Assembly: GCA_003511885.1 (NCBI GenBank)
Contig: DOIX01000148.1
Coordinates: 1-8,597, forward strand
Direction: 5' to 3'
Length of the DNA stretch: 8,597 bases
Origin: Cyanobacteria bacterium UBA11153
GTDB lineage: Bacteria > Cyanobacteriota > Cyanobacteriia > Cyanobacteriales > Coleofasciculaceae
A program made the position numbers and the translations under genes. The first letter of the stretch is position 1. The number at the start of each line of letters is the position of its first letter. The notes under the pieces were generated by a model, which was not told where the DNA came from, did no database searches, and saw only the letters and a list, made by a program, of their open reading frames with translations. Below, one piece after another: positions 1 through 6,025 of the stretch.

Positions 1-157
1 TCATGAAGTGTTATTGATGCCTTAACCGATGGTGGCGGTTGCTATAGATAGTGAAGGACTGTAGCTCTCTCTACCTGAATCGCACTTAGGGAGTGAGTAT
101 ACCCCACAACCCTAGCCCCCATCCCCCTCTACCCCTGTGAGGAACTCGATATGCTTT

Positions 158-165
158 GCGATCGC
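158..165. repeat. HIP1 octamer
   Basis: GCGATCGC, the highly iterated palindrome of many cyanobacterial genomes. Others in this window are at 2403-2410, 2803-2810, 4466-4473 and 7681-7688. An unbiased sequence would have about one per 65 kb, so five in 8.6 kb is strong evidence for a cyanobacterium. Confidence 0.9.
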
Positions 166-214
166 CCAAATCTCGATCGATTGGCTAGAATGATCGAATA
201 ACAGGCTCATTTAT

Positions 215-299
215 ACTTGTAAGTCTATCCCGACCCATGATAGAGTCTTCCAAATATACTGTTGGTGCTACCCAAGCCGGGATAGATCCATACACAAGT
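215..299. repeat. Two-part inverted repeat upstream of the PRC-barrel gene
   Basis: TCTATCCCG at 224-232 is the exact reverse complement of CGGGATAGA at 278-286. Outside these arms, ACTTGT at 215-220 pairs with ACAAGT at 294-299. The result is a 9-bp stem with a 45-nt apical loop, plus a 6-bp outer stem across a small asymmetric internal loop. No T tract follows, so it is not an intrinsic terminator. It could be a structured leader of the downstream gene, a small RNA or the remnant of a mobile element; the sequence does not decide. Confidence 0.45.
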
Positions 300-411
300 C
301 TTAGGACTGAAGTTACAACTAAGGAAAAAGGATAAGTGGATTAAATTTGATTCTTAATGTTGAATAATATTGACAATCCATCAGGAGTTGAGATCGGGAT
401 AGAAAAACATA

Positions 412-1398
412 ATGAGAAGTGAACTAATTCGTCAAAGATCGGATGTTTTAAATACTCAGGTAATTACCCGCCGTGATGGTAAGCGCCTGGGAGTCGTGAA
501 GGAACTATTAGTGGATATCGATCGACGGGAGATTGTGGCTTTGGGGCTGCGAGATAACCTCCTCTCGGTGGCTGGGATGCCACGATACATGTTTCTTAAC
601 ACCATTCAACAAATAGGTGATGTGATCCTAGTTGAGGATGAAGATGTCATTGAAGATATTGATGTTGATGCCTATAGTACCCTGATCAATAGCGAAGTTA
701 TTACCGAAACGGGTGACTTGTTAGGTAGAGTGCGGGGCTTCAAATTTAATGTTAATAATGGAGAATTAGTATCTTTAATTATTGCTTCAATTGGGTTGCC
801 TCAAATTCCCGACCAAGTAATTAGTACTTATGAGCTGCCAATTGATGAAATTGCTAGCAGTGGGCCAGATAGATTGATCGTATTTGAAGGTTCTCAAGAG
901 AGACTGATTCAGCTTACAGTAGGACTATTAGAACGTCTGGGTATTGGCTCGCCCCCTTGGGAACGAGATGAAGAGGAAGGTTACTATGCACCAGTAGCCC
1001 AGCCCAGCAATCAACTGGGAACCGGAATTCCTATTCAGCCACCGATGAATAAAAATACAGAGAAACCTAAACCTGTAGAAGAAACCTGGGATGACGATTG
1101 GCAAGAACCGGAGCCCATCCGCAATAAAGTGGTAGAACCGAAAAAATATGCCCAACTAGAACAGGACAACTGGGGTGATGAATGGGATAATCGTCCAGAG
1201 GATTCTCGTCAGTATGAAGAACGAGGCTATTCTCAATCGGATAATTATAAGCGTAAATATGAAGATGATTATGACGATTATGAAGTGGAGGGCGATGCTT
1301 GGGATGATGATGTCAAGCCTGAAGCTTATAAGCCTCCGCGCATCAATATTCCCGACAAGACTAAAATACCGGAATATGAAGAAGAAGCTGGGTATTAG
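412..1398 (+). CDS. PRC-barrel domain protein with acidic C-terminal tail
   Basis: A 328-residue soluble protein with two PRC-barrel repeats. The first spans about residues 11-78 (from SDVLNTQVITRRDGKRLG through GDVILVEDED). The second spans about 88-162 (from STLINSEVITETGDLLGRV through LIVFEG). PRC barrels are small beta barrels named after the photosynthetic reaction centre H subunit and RimM, and usually mediate protein or RNA contacts. A proline- and glutamine-rich linker follows after about residue 180, then an acidic, probably disordered tail. That tail repeats a tryptophan/acid motif: WDDDW at 226-230, WGDEW at 254-258 and WDDD at 297-300. The N-terminal two thirds resemble a protein I know as widespread in cyanobacteria, without a firmly assigned function that I can name. 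ATG is the only reasonable start. No strong Shine-Dalgarno is placed for it; AGGAG at 384-388 is too far upstream. There is no signal peptide or membrane segment. Confidence 0.9.
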   Translation: MRSELIRQRSDVLNTQVITRRDGKRLGVVKELLVDIDRREIVALGLRDNLLSVAGMPRYMFLNTIQQIGDVILVEDEDVIEDIDVDAYSTLINSEVITETGDLLGRVRGFKFNVNNGELVSLIIASIGLPQIPDQVISTYELPIDEIASSGPDRLIVFEGSQERLIQLTVGLLERLGIGSPPWERDEEEGYYAPVAQPSNQLGTGIPIQPPMNKNTEKPKPVEETWDDDWQEPEPIRNKVVEPKKYAQLEQDNWGDEWDNRPEDSRQYEERGYSQSDNYKRKYEDDYDDYEVEGDAWDDDVKPEAYKPPRINIPDKTKIPEYEEEAGY

Positions 1399-1404
1399 CC
1401 TGGG

Positions 1405-1560
1405 TGGCTAATGGTTAATGAATGGTTAATGGTTAATTGCTTTCTTATCCCTAGTTTCTAGATACCGAATGATTAATGGTATAACTAAAAATTTTCACGA
1501 CTACCCATTAGCCATTACCAATTAGCCATTAGCCATTGATAATTAGCCATTACCAATTTT
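1405..1560. repeat. Short A+T-rich repeats in inverted arrays
   Basis: The gap between the first two genes is built of TTAATGG-like units (1405-1437) and, about 70 bases later, their complement ATTAGCCATTA (1505-1558). TGGCTAATGG at 1405-1414 is the exact reverse complement of CCATTAGCCA, found at both 1505-1514 and 1526-1535, so the transcript could fold into a long, slippable hairpin. A TATAAC hexamer at 1480-1485 could be a -10 box for the next gene, but no -35 partner is evident. Such arrays are common between genes in filamentous cyanobacteria. Confidence 0.65.
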
Positions 1561-1567
1561 AGCATCA

Positions 1568-2191
1568 ATGTCGGAGTTTATTAAATCAGAACTCCTTAAG
1601 GCATTGCGCCCCAAGGAAGCAACGCCCAATCTCACCCTCACAACTATCCCCATTGACGGAAATATATCTTTTCAACTGTGGACTCCTAACTGGACACCAA
1701 AAAATAGAAAATTTACTCCTTTAGAAATTGAATTAATCCGTCGCGATAGTCAGCGCGTCAATCGGATTATCTCAAAGTTGGTATGGTTAATGGGAGCAAT
1801 TTGTATTGCTGAAGATGATTGGTATGTTGGAGAACGTCAACCGATCTATGATTGGGATACTATTCTAGAGTTTGTTTGTCATGAAGGTAGGTGTATAAAT
1901 CCTGTGGTGACGCGGGTACATTTCTTCCCCCAAATTATTATCCCTATTTACGATAAGGAGCGCAAACAGGAGGGAATCATACCCCCTCAAGCTTGGGAAA
2001 TTTCTCCATCTCATTGGTCAGTTATTTTTGACGATTTAGTCCCTTTTGGCAATAGATATGAACTTAAGCAAGCAGGTGAGTGGGTGTCTGTGGAAATTTG
2101 GACGGGGAAGCCAATGCGTAGAGAGGTGAGAGATGGTAGGTTTTATGTGGAATATCACGATATTTATGCTTCTTGTCGATTAGGAAGGTAA
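1568..2191 (+). CDS. Hypothetical protein, 207 residues
   Basis: I do not recognise this protein. It is soluble, rich in tryptophan, isoleucine and charged residues, and has no signal peptide or clear transmembrane helix. The segment at about 66-81 is hydrophobic but short. A C-x4-C pair (CHEGRC, 104-109) and cysteines at 79 and 203 are present; two close cysteines alone do not show metal binding. The C-terminal half (about 113-195) reads as alternating beta-type segments with aromatic residues. The ATG at 1568 follows A+T-rich repeats without a Shine-Dalgarno; no better start is seen. Coding is supported by an open frame of normal codon character and by the absence of repeats inside it. It lies 169 bases after the PRC-barrel gene and 196 bases before the fusion gene, each gap filled with repeats, so operon membership is doubtful. 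Confidence 0.72.
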   Translation: MSEFIKSELLKALRPKEATPNLTLTTIPIDGNISFQLWTPNWTPKNRKFTPLEIELIRRDSQRVNRIISKLVWLMGAICIAEDDWYVGERQPIYDWDTILEFVCHEGRCINPVVTRVHFFPQIIIPIYDKERKQEGIIPPQAWEISPSHWSVIFDDLVPFGNRYELKQAGEWVSVEIWTGKPMRREVRDGRFYVEYHDIYASCRLGR

Positions 2192-2206
2192 TTAGGTTGT
2201 TATTAG

Positions 2207-2357
2207 TCAATGACTAACAACTAACAACCAATGACTAATGACCAATAGGCATCTCCAGAAATTAGGTTTTCACCTAGACAGGATAAGGGTTTGAGATTAT
2301 TTTTGGAGATGTCTAATGACTAATGAACAATGACTAATGAACAATGACTAATGACTA
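2207..2357. repeat. AATGACTA-type tandem repeat array interrupted by element A
   Basis: Left of element A, 2207-2247 holds loose units of the AATGACTAA/CAACTAA type. Right of it, 2316-2357 is three consecutive 14-bp units: ATGACTAATGAACA twice, then ATGACTAATGACTA. The two parts look like one array into which the ~70-bp element inserted. The array ends 30 bases before the start codon of the fusion gene and leaves no room for a standard leader. Arrays of this heptamer-like type vary in copy number in cyanobacteria. Confidence 0.75.
2246..2315 (+). mobile_element. MITE-like element, copy A
   Basis: A 70-bp element with imperfect 12-bp terminal inverted repeats: TAGGCATCTCCA at the left and TGGAGATGTCTA at the right, with one mismatch. 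The interior contains an AGGTTTTC block, a CTAGACAGG block and an AAGGGTTTGAGATT block, all shared with the other copies in this window. It carries no coding capacity, so any movement would need a transposase encoded elsewhere. Its right end holds TTGAGA (2291-2296) and TCTAAT (2312-2317), a promoter-like pair with a short 15-nt spacer pointing at the fusion gene. Confidence 0.8.
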
Positions 2358-2387
2358 AATTCCCGATTCCCTACTCGTGAAAATTTT

Positions 2388-5300
2388 GTGACTCTGTTAT
2401 CTGCGATCGCATTTACGCTTATTTTATCTTTAATCTGTCTTCTCTTGGGCGGAATCCCGTTGATTTCTTGGATTACATCTGGTTTAACAGGTCGTAAACT
2501 GGAAGAAATAGGTACTGGTAATATCTCAGTATCGGCGGCATTCTATCACGGGGGACGGATGGTAGGTATCTTGGCAGTATGTTCGGAAGCTTTTAAGGGA
2601 ATTGCGGCTGTCTTGCTGGCTCGTTATTTTTTTCCGACTGTACCTGCTTTTGAGCTAATGGCTCTGATTATATTAGTTATCGGTCGTTACTGGATGGGGA
2701 AAGGTGCGGGGACGACGAATGTGGTGTGGGGATTTGTGGTACACGATATTCAGGCTGTATTGTTGATATTTTTAATTGGGGGTATTGGTTTTACGATTTT
2801 TCGCGATCGCACTAGCGGACGTATCGGTATTTTAATTTTATTTCCCTTTGTCTTAGCCCTCTTACACCCTAAGGATTTAGCGAGAATTGCTATGGCGATT
2901 TGTCTGGGCTTATTAATGGCTTGGATTTATCGCCAAATTCCTGATGATTTAGATCTTTCCCCACAATCGGCAGAGGTGGAGTCTCAAAGTATGTTTCGTT
3001 TTTTTAGGGGCGATAAAGCTATTATTTGTTTAGATGATGCACTAGATCCTGATAAATTCGGGCAAAAGGCAGCAACCTTATCACAATTAAAGCGTTGGGG
3101 TTATCCTGTACCTACGGGATGGGTATTGCCACCGGGCGATGATGCAGGGCCACTGATTGAGTACTTGCCAATTTCTGAATCTGAACCTTTAATAGTCCGT
3201 TCCTCAGCTATAGGAGAAGACTCGGAATCCTCTTCGGCCGCAGGACAATATTTAAGTATTTTAAATGTTAATAATCCATCTGAGTTACAAGCAGCCATTA
3301 TTCAAGTTTTAGCATCTTATAATCAAGCATCAGCTACCCAATATCGGCAAGACTTTACTAGCTCTAATAGTGACGGAGGAGCAGAATTGTCAGATAGAGC
3401 CATGGCTGTACTAATTCAAAAACAAATTAAGGGTGTTTTTTCCGGTGTCGCTTTTAGTCGAGATCCCATTTTTCAACCAGGCGATGCCGTCATAATTGAA
3501 GGATTACCAGGAGATGCCACTAGAGTAGTATCCGGTAAATTTACACCAGAAGAATATAAGGTTTATTTGAGATTAGAGGAGAGAGGAGAGAAGTGGGAAA
3601 GAAAAATAAGATCTAAAGACAATAGAAGGAAAAATATAGTAGAAATAGAAGAGATAAAAAATCCCCCCTCACTCTCCACTCCAACTCACCAGTCCCCATT
3701 CCCCATCGTCCAAATAGAAGGAAGTGGAAATTTACCTCCAGCTTTACTTGAAAAAGTGGCTATCCTAGCCCGTGAAATAGAAGATCGCTATCACGGGATT
3801 CCTCAAGATATAGAATGGAGTTATGATGGTGAGGAATTGTGGTTACTACAAAGCCGTCCCATTACAACCCTACAACCAATTTGGACGCGGAAGATTGCAG
3901 CAGAAGTCATTCCTGGCTTCATTAGAAACCTAACTTGGTCAATTAATCGACCATTAACTTGTGGAGTTTGGGGAGAAATTTTTACCCTAGTTTTAGGTAA
4001 AGAAGTAAATGAAATTGATTTCAATGACATGGCTACCCTTCATTACTCCTGTGCCTACTTCAACGCTACCATATTAAATGCTATTTTTCAGCGGATGGGC
4101 TTACCACCAGAAAGCCTCGAATTTCTCACCAGAGGCACTAAATTTACCAAACCGCCACTGAGTTCTACCTTACAAAATATACCAGGATTAATCCGCCTCT
4201 TGGGTAAAGAATGGAACTTAGATACAGAATTTGCCCTAGATGATGAAAAAATATTTAGCATTGCCATCAAAGAGCTAAAAAATCAAAACCCATCAGAATT
4301 ACCACCAGAAGCCATCCTCCAAAGAATAGAAATAATCCTCAAAACCTTAAAAAGAGCCACCTACTACAGTATTATGGCTCCCTTAAGCATGTCATTAAGG
4401 CAAACACTCCTCAAAGTCAAAGACAAAGAATTAGACAACAGCCAAACACCAGAAATTGCCAGTTTGCGATCGCTATCCAGATTAGCAGCAAATGCCCAGC
4501 ATTTCCTCAACCTCAAAAACATCGCTGCTGAAAATTCCGCTGTCCTCTTTACCACCATTGCCGAAAATCCTGATGGCGATGCTATTTTACAACAGTTTAA
4601 TCAATTTCTCGAAGAATACGGCTACCTTAGCGAAGTCGCCACAGACATAGCCATACCCAGATGGAAAGAAGATCCTCAATCCGTGCGACAACTCTTTACT
4701 CAATTTATCTGCCAACCGCCACCAACTCCTACCCCATTAAAACATCAGCGATGGCAAGCCGAAGTAGTACAAACACGTCTCAACTTGAAAGGAAAAGTCA
4801 CCGAAATCTACTCCCAACTCCTAGCCCAACTCCGTTGGAGTTTTGTCGCACTAGAAACCAATTGGCGAGAATCAGGCATGTTATCTCAAGCCGGAGATAT
4901 CTTCTTTCTGGAATTTGGAGAAATTCAGAAATTGGTAGCAGATACAGATAGAAGACTAAAAGCCGAATTACCCCAAATAATCGAACAAAGACGCATAAAA
5001 CTAGAAGAGCATCGCCAACTAACCAACATACCTCCCCTAGTTTATGGCAATCCTCCCGCCACATCTTTTACCACCCCAACCCAACTAGAAACATCCGGCC
5101 GAAGACTAGAAGGAATTGGTGCAAGTAGCGGACAAATTGAAGGATGGATCAAAATTTTAACCAACTTACAGGTAATACCAGAAATTGACCGACAAACAAT
5201 ATTAGTCGTACCTTACACCGATTCCGGTTGGGCACCATTATTAGCCCAAGCCGGAGGTTTAATTGCCGAAGTAGGCGGAAAACTTTCCCACGGTGCAATT

Positions 5301-5420
5301 GTCGCCCGCGAATATGGAATTCCAGCCGTAATGGATGTCCATAATGCCACTCAGTTGTTAAGAAATAATCAGCGAGTTTGGCTAGATGGGCAATTAGGAA
5401 TTATCGAGATTTTGGATTAA
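2388..5420 (+). CDS. PlsY-like membrane domain fused to PEP-synthase-like ATP-grasp and phosphohistidine domains
   Basis: Residues 1-185 form a multi-helix membrane domain of the PlsY family (acyl-phosphate:glycerol-3-phosphate acyltransferase; DUF205). It has GGIP (21-24), GTGN (42-45) for the family GSGN, and MGKGAGTT (103-110) for the glycine-rich lysine loop. A cytosolic linker follows. Residues about 208-495 are a PPDK/PEP-synthase N-terminal ATP-binding domain: GQKAATL (225-231), RSSAIGEDS (271-279), QDIEW (473-477) and QSRP (488-491). Residues about 496-925 match nothing I can name and probably form the acceptor-binding domain. Residues about 930-1008 are the swivelling phosphohistidine domain, GGKLSHGAIVAREYGIPAV with His968. 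No PEP/pyruvate-binding TIM barrel follows, so the soluble part resembles rifampin phosphotransferase more than true PEP synthase. An in-frame stop at 2352-2354 leaves GTG 2388 as the first start. I believe this architecture occurs in other cyanobacteria. The reaction is unknown. Confidence 0.88.
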   Translation: MTLLSAIAFTLILSLICLLLGGIPLISWITSGLTGRKLEEIGTGNISVSAAFYHGGRMVGILAVCSEAFKGIAAVLLARYFFPTVPAFELMALIILVIGRYWMGKGAGTTNVVWGFVVHDIQAVLLIFLIGGIGFTIFRDRTSGRIGILILFPFVLALLHPKDLARIAMAICLGLLMAWIYRQIPDDLDLSPQSAEVESQSMFRFFRGDKAIICLDDALDPDKFGQKAATLSQLKRWGYPVPTGWVLPPGDDAGPLIEYLPISESEPLIVRSSAIGEDSESSSAAGQYLSILNVNNPSELQAAIIQVLASYNQASATQYRQDFTSSNSDGGAELSDRAMAVLIQKQIKGVFSGVAFSRDPIFQPGDAVIIEGLPGDATRVVSGKFTPEEYKVYLRLEERGEKWERKIRSKDNRRKNIVEIEEIKNPPSLSTPTHQSPFPIVQIEGSGNLPPALLEKVAILAREIEDRYHGIPQDIEWSYDGEELWLLQSRPITTLQPIWTRKIAAEVIPGFIRNLTWSINRPLTCGVWGEIFTLVLGKEVNEIDFNDMATLHYSCAYFNATILNAIFQRMGLPPESLEFLTRGTKFTKPPLSSTLQNIPGLIRLLGKEWNLDTEFALDDEKIFSIAIKELKNQNPSELPPEAILQRIEIILKTLKRATYYSIMAPLSMSLRQTLLKVKDKELDNSQTPEIASLRSLSRLAANAQHFLNLKNIAAENSAVLFTTIAENPDGDAILQQFNQFLEEYGYLSEVATDIAIPRWKEDPQSVRQLFTQFICQPPPTPTPLKHQRWQAEVVQTRLNLKGKVTEIYSQLLAQLRWSFVALETNWRESGMLSQAGDIFFLEFGEIQKLVADTDRRLKAELPQIIEQRRIKLEEHRQLTNIPPLVYGNPPATSFTTPTQLETSGRRLEGIGASSGQIEGWIKILTNLQVIPEIDRQTILVVPYTDSGWAPLLAQAGGLIAEVGGKLSHGAIVAREYGIPAVMDVHNATQLLRNNQRVWLDGQLGIIEILD
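3570..3707 (+). repeat. In-frame low-complexity insert in the ATP-grasp domain
   Basis: Codons of residues 395-440 form a purine-rich block (GAG/AGA runs, 3570-3660) followed by a pyrimidine-rich block (CTCACTCTCC and CCCCATTCCCC types, 3663-3707). The encoded segment is first lysine/arginine/glutamate-rich, then proline/serine/threonine-rich. It separates TPEEYKVYL from VQIEGSGNLPP, which read as neighbouring conserved parts of the domain. It looks like a repeat-derived insertion that kept the reading frame and probably forms a surface loop. The exact borders are my estimate. Confidence 0.5.
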
Positions 5421-5595
5421 AATAAGAGAATATTGAATTGAATCACAATAACGTGTAAAACAAAGAAAAGGTCATTAGCCCGCCTTTGGATTATTCTACC
5501 ACGATCGCTGAAACAACGCAATCTCGTTAATAATTAATAATTAATCTCAATAAATTTAACGAAGTTATAAGGCTTTCAGCCTCCACTCATTTATT

Positions 5596-5620
5596 AAGTT
5601 ATGTAACGTAACTTTTTTTT
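5596..5620 (+). terminator. Weak intrinsic terminator candidate
   Basis: AAGTTA (5596-5601) pairs with TAACTT (5609-5614) across a 7-nt loop, and the T run continues to 5620. It lies about 175 bases after the stop of the fusion gene, on the right strand to end its transcript. The stem is short and A+T-rich, so it would be inefficient at best. Confidence 0.3.
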
Positions 5621-5671
5621 CAGGGAGAGGGGTATCAGGATTGCCCTCAAAACCCAACCACCCCCAAAAAC

Positions 5672-5708
5672 CTTTGCGTCCTTTGCGTTTCCCTTTGCGC
5701 TCTTTGCG
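5672..5708. repeat. CTTTGCG repeat cluster
   Basis: CTTTGCG occurs four times, at 5672-5678, 5681-5687, 5693-5699 and 5702-5708, spaced 9, 12 and 9 bases apart and followed by an A run. This is a familiar intergenic repeat in cyanobacteria. Read on the minus strand it gives lysine-rich pseudo-coding frames. Confidence 0.8.
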
Positions 5709-5761
5709 TAAAAAAAAATATCCTTCCACCCCATTACCATGAGACCTTCTCACTCAAATCA

Positions 5762-5784
5762 ATAGATGATAACTTATCATCTAT
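5762..5784. promoter_or_regulatory. Perfect 23-bp palindrome
   Basis: The arm ATAGATGATAA (5762-5772) is the exact reverse complement of TTATCATCTAT (5774-5784), with a single C at 5773 as the centre. The symmetry is typical of a dimeric regulator's binding site. However, the flanking genes converge here, so no start codon is nearby to be controlled. It could instead be a cruciform or hairpin, a remnant of a mobile element end, or the operator of an unseen small RNA. Confidence 0.45.
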
Positions 5785-5829
5785 ATTAAGTGGATATCCA
5801 GTCAAAGTTTAAGGAAATAAAACTTTATT

Positions 5830-5891
5830 CCGTACCTCAGAAATACCACCACCCTCTCCGTACCTCTGTAGAAACCTCTCCGTACCTCTGT
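5830..5891. repeat. CTCTCCGTACCTCTGT tandem repeat
   Basis: Two exact 16-bp copies, at 5854-5869 and 5876-5891, repeat with a 22-bp period. A shorter copy (CCGTACCTC) lies at 5830-5838. An A run follows the last copy, as it does after the nearby CTTTGCG cluster. No function is evident. Confidence 0.8.
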
Positions 5892-5954
5892 GTAAAAAAA
5901 CACCCCACCTTCACATAAGCGTAAGCCCTTTCCCCACTACCCACAAAAAATCAA

Positions 5955-6025
5955 TAGACATCTCCAAAAAATAATGTCAACCCCTTACCCTGTCTAGATG
6001 AAAACCTAGTTTCTGGAGATGTCTA
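5955..6025 (-). mobile_element. MITE-like element, copy B, overlapping a stop codon
   Basis: A 71-bp element with perfect 12-bp terminal inverted repeats, TAGACATCTCCA and TGGAGATGTCTA. It is inverted relative to copies A and C. Its last three plus-strand bases, CTA, are the TAG stop codon of the acyl-CoA synthetase gene read on the minus strand. The minus strand of its left end also reads TTGACA (5975-5980) and TCTATT (5953-5958) with a 16-nt spacer, a promoter-like pair firing away from the synthetase. As RNA the whole element would fold into a long hairpin just after the synthetase stop. Confidence 0.82.

Larger units (their letters stand above)
1..411. other. Left-end non-coding region
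   Basis: No convincing gene is visible on either strand. The first 25 bases can be read as the last few codons of a plus-strand gene ending in TAA at 23-25, but seven codons are too few to support a call. The stretch holds a C-rich run at about 104-136, a HIP1 octamer at 158-165 and an inverted repeat at 215-299. It should contain the promoter and 5' leader of the PRC-barrel gene. A TTGACA hexamer lies at 370-375, but no good -10 box follows at normal spacing, so I call no promoter. Confidence 0.5.
5421..5954. other. Convergent intergenic region, no gene
   Basis: This gap lies between two genes that point at each other. I see no gene in it. The minus-strand frame at 5565-5753 is an artefact of the CTTTGCG repeat. 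The gap contains a weak terminator-like hairpin, a small AGGCT-TTC-AGCCT hairpin (5570-5582), CTTTGCG repeats, a perfect palindrome and CTCTCCGTACCTCTGT repeats. Together with element B it makes about 600 bases of non-coding, repeat-rich DNA. Confidence 0.7.

Noticed and set aside
360..403. Promoter for the PRC-barrel gene using TTGACA at 370-375
   Set aside because: No -10 hexamer follows at 16-18 bases; the nearest A/T-rich candidate is about 22 bases away.
1175..1411. Plus-strand 78-codon frame overlapping the end of the PRC-barrel gene
   Set aside because: It lies wholly in another frame of the acidic tail; its methionine/isoleucine-rich product is what GAT-rich codons give when shifted.
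4661..5064. Open frames on both strands inside the fusion gene (4661-4951 plus, 4798-5064 minus)
   Set aside because: They overlap continuous coding sequence of the fusion protein and show no domain of their own.
2388..5420. True phosphoenolpyruvate synthase (PpsA)
   Set aside because: The phosphohistidine domain is at the extreme C-terminus with no PEP/pyruvate barrel after it, and a membrane domain is fused at the front.
5565..5753. Minus-strand 62-codon open frame rich in lysine, arginine and glycine
   Set aside because: It is produced by the CTTTGCG repeats read backwards and has no ribosome binding site or recognisable domain.
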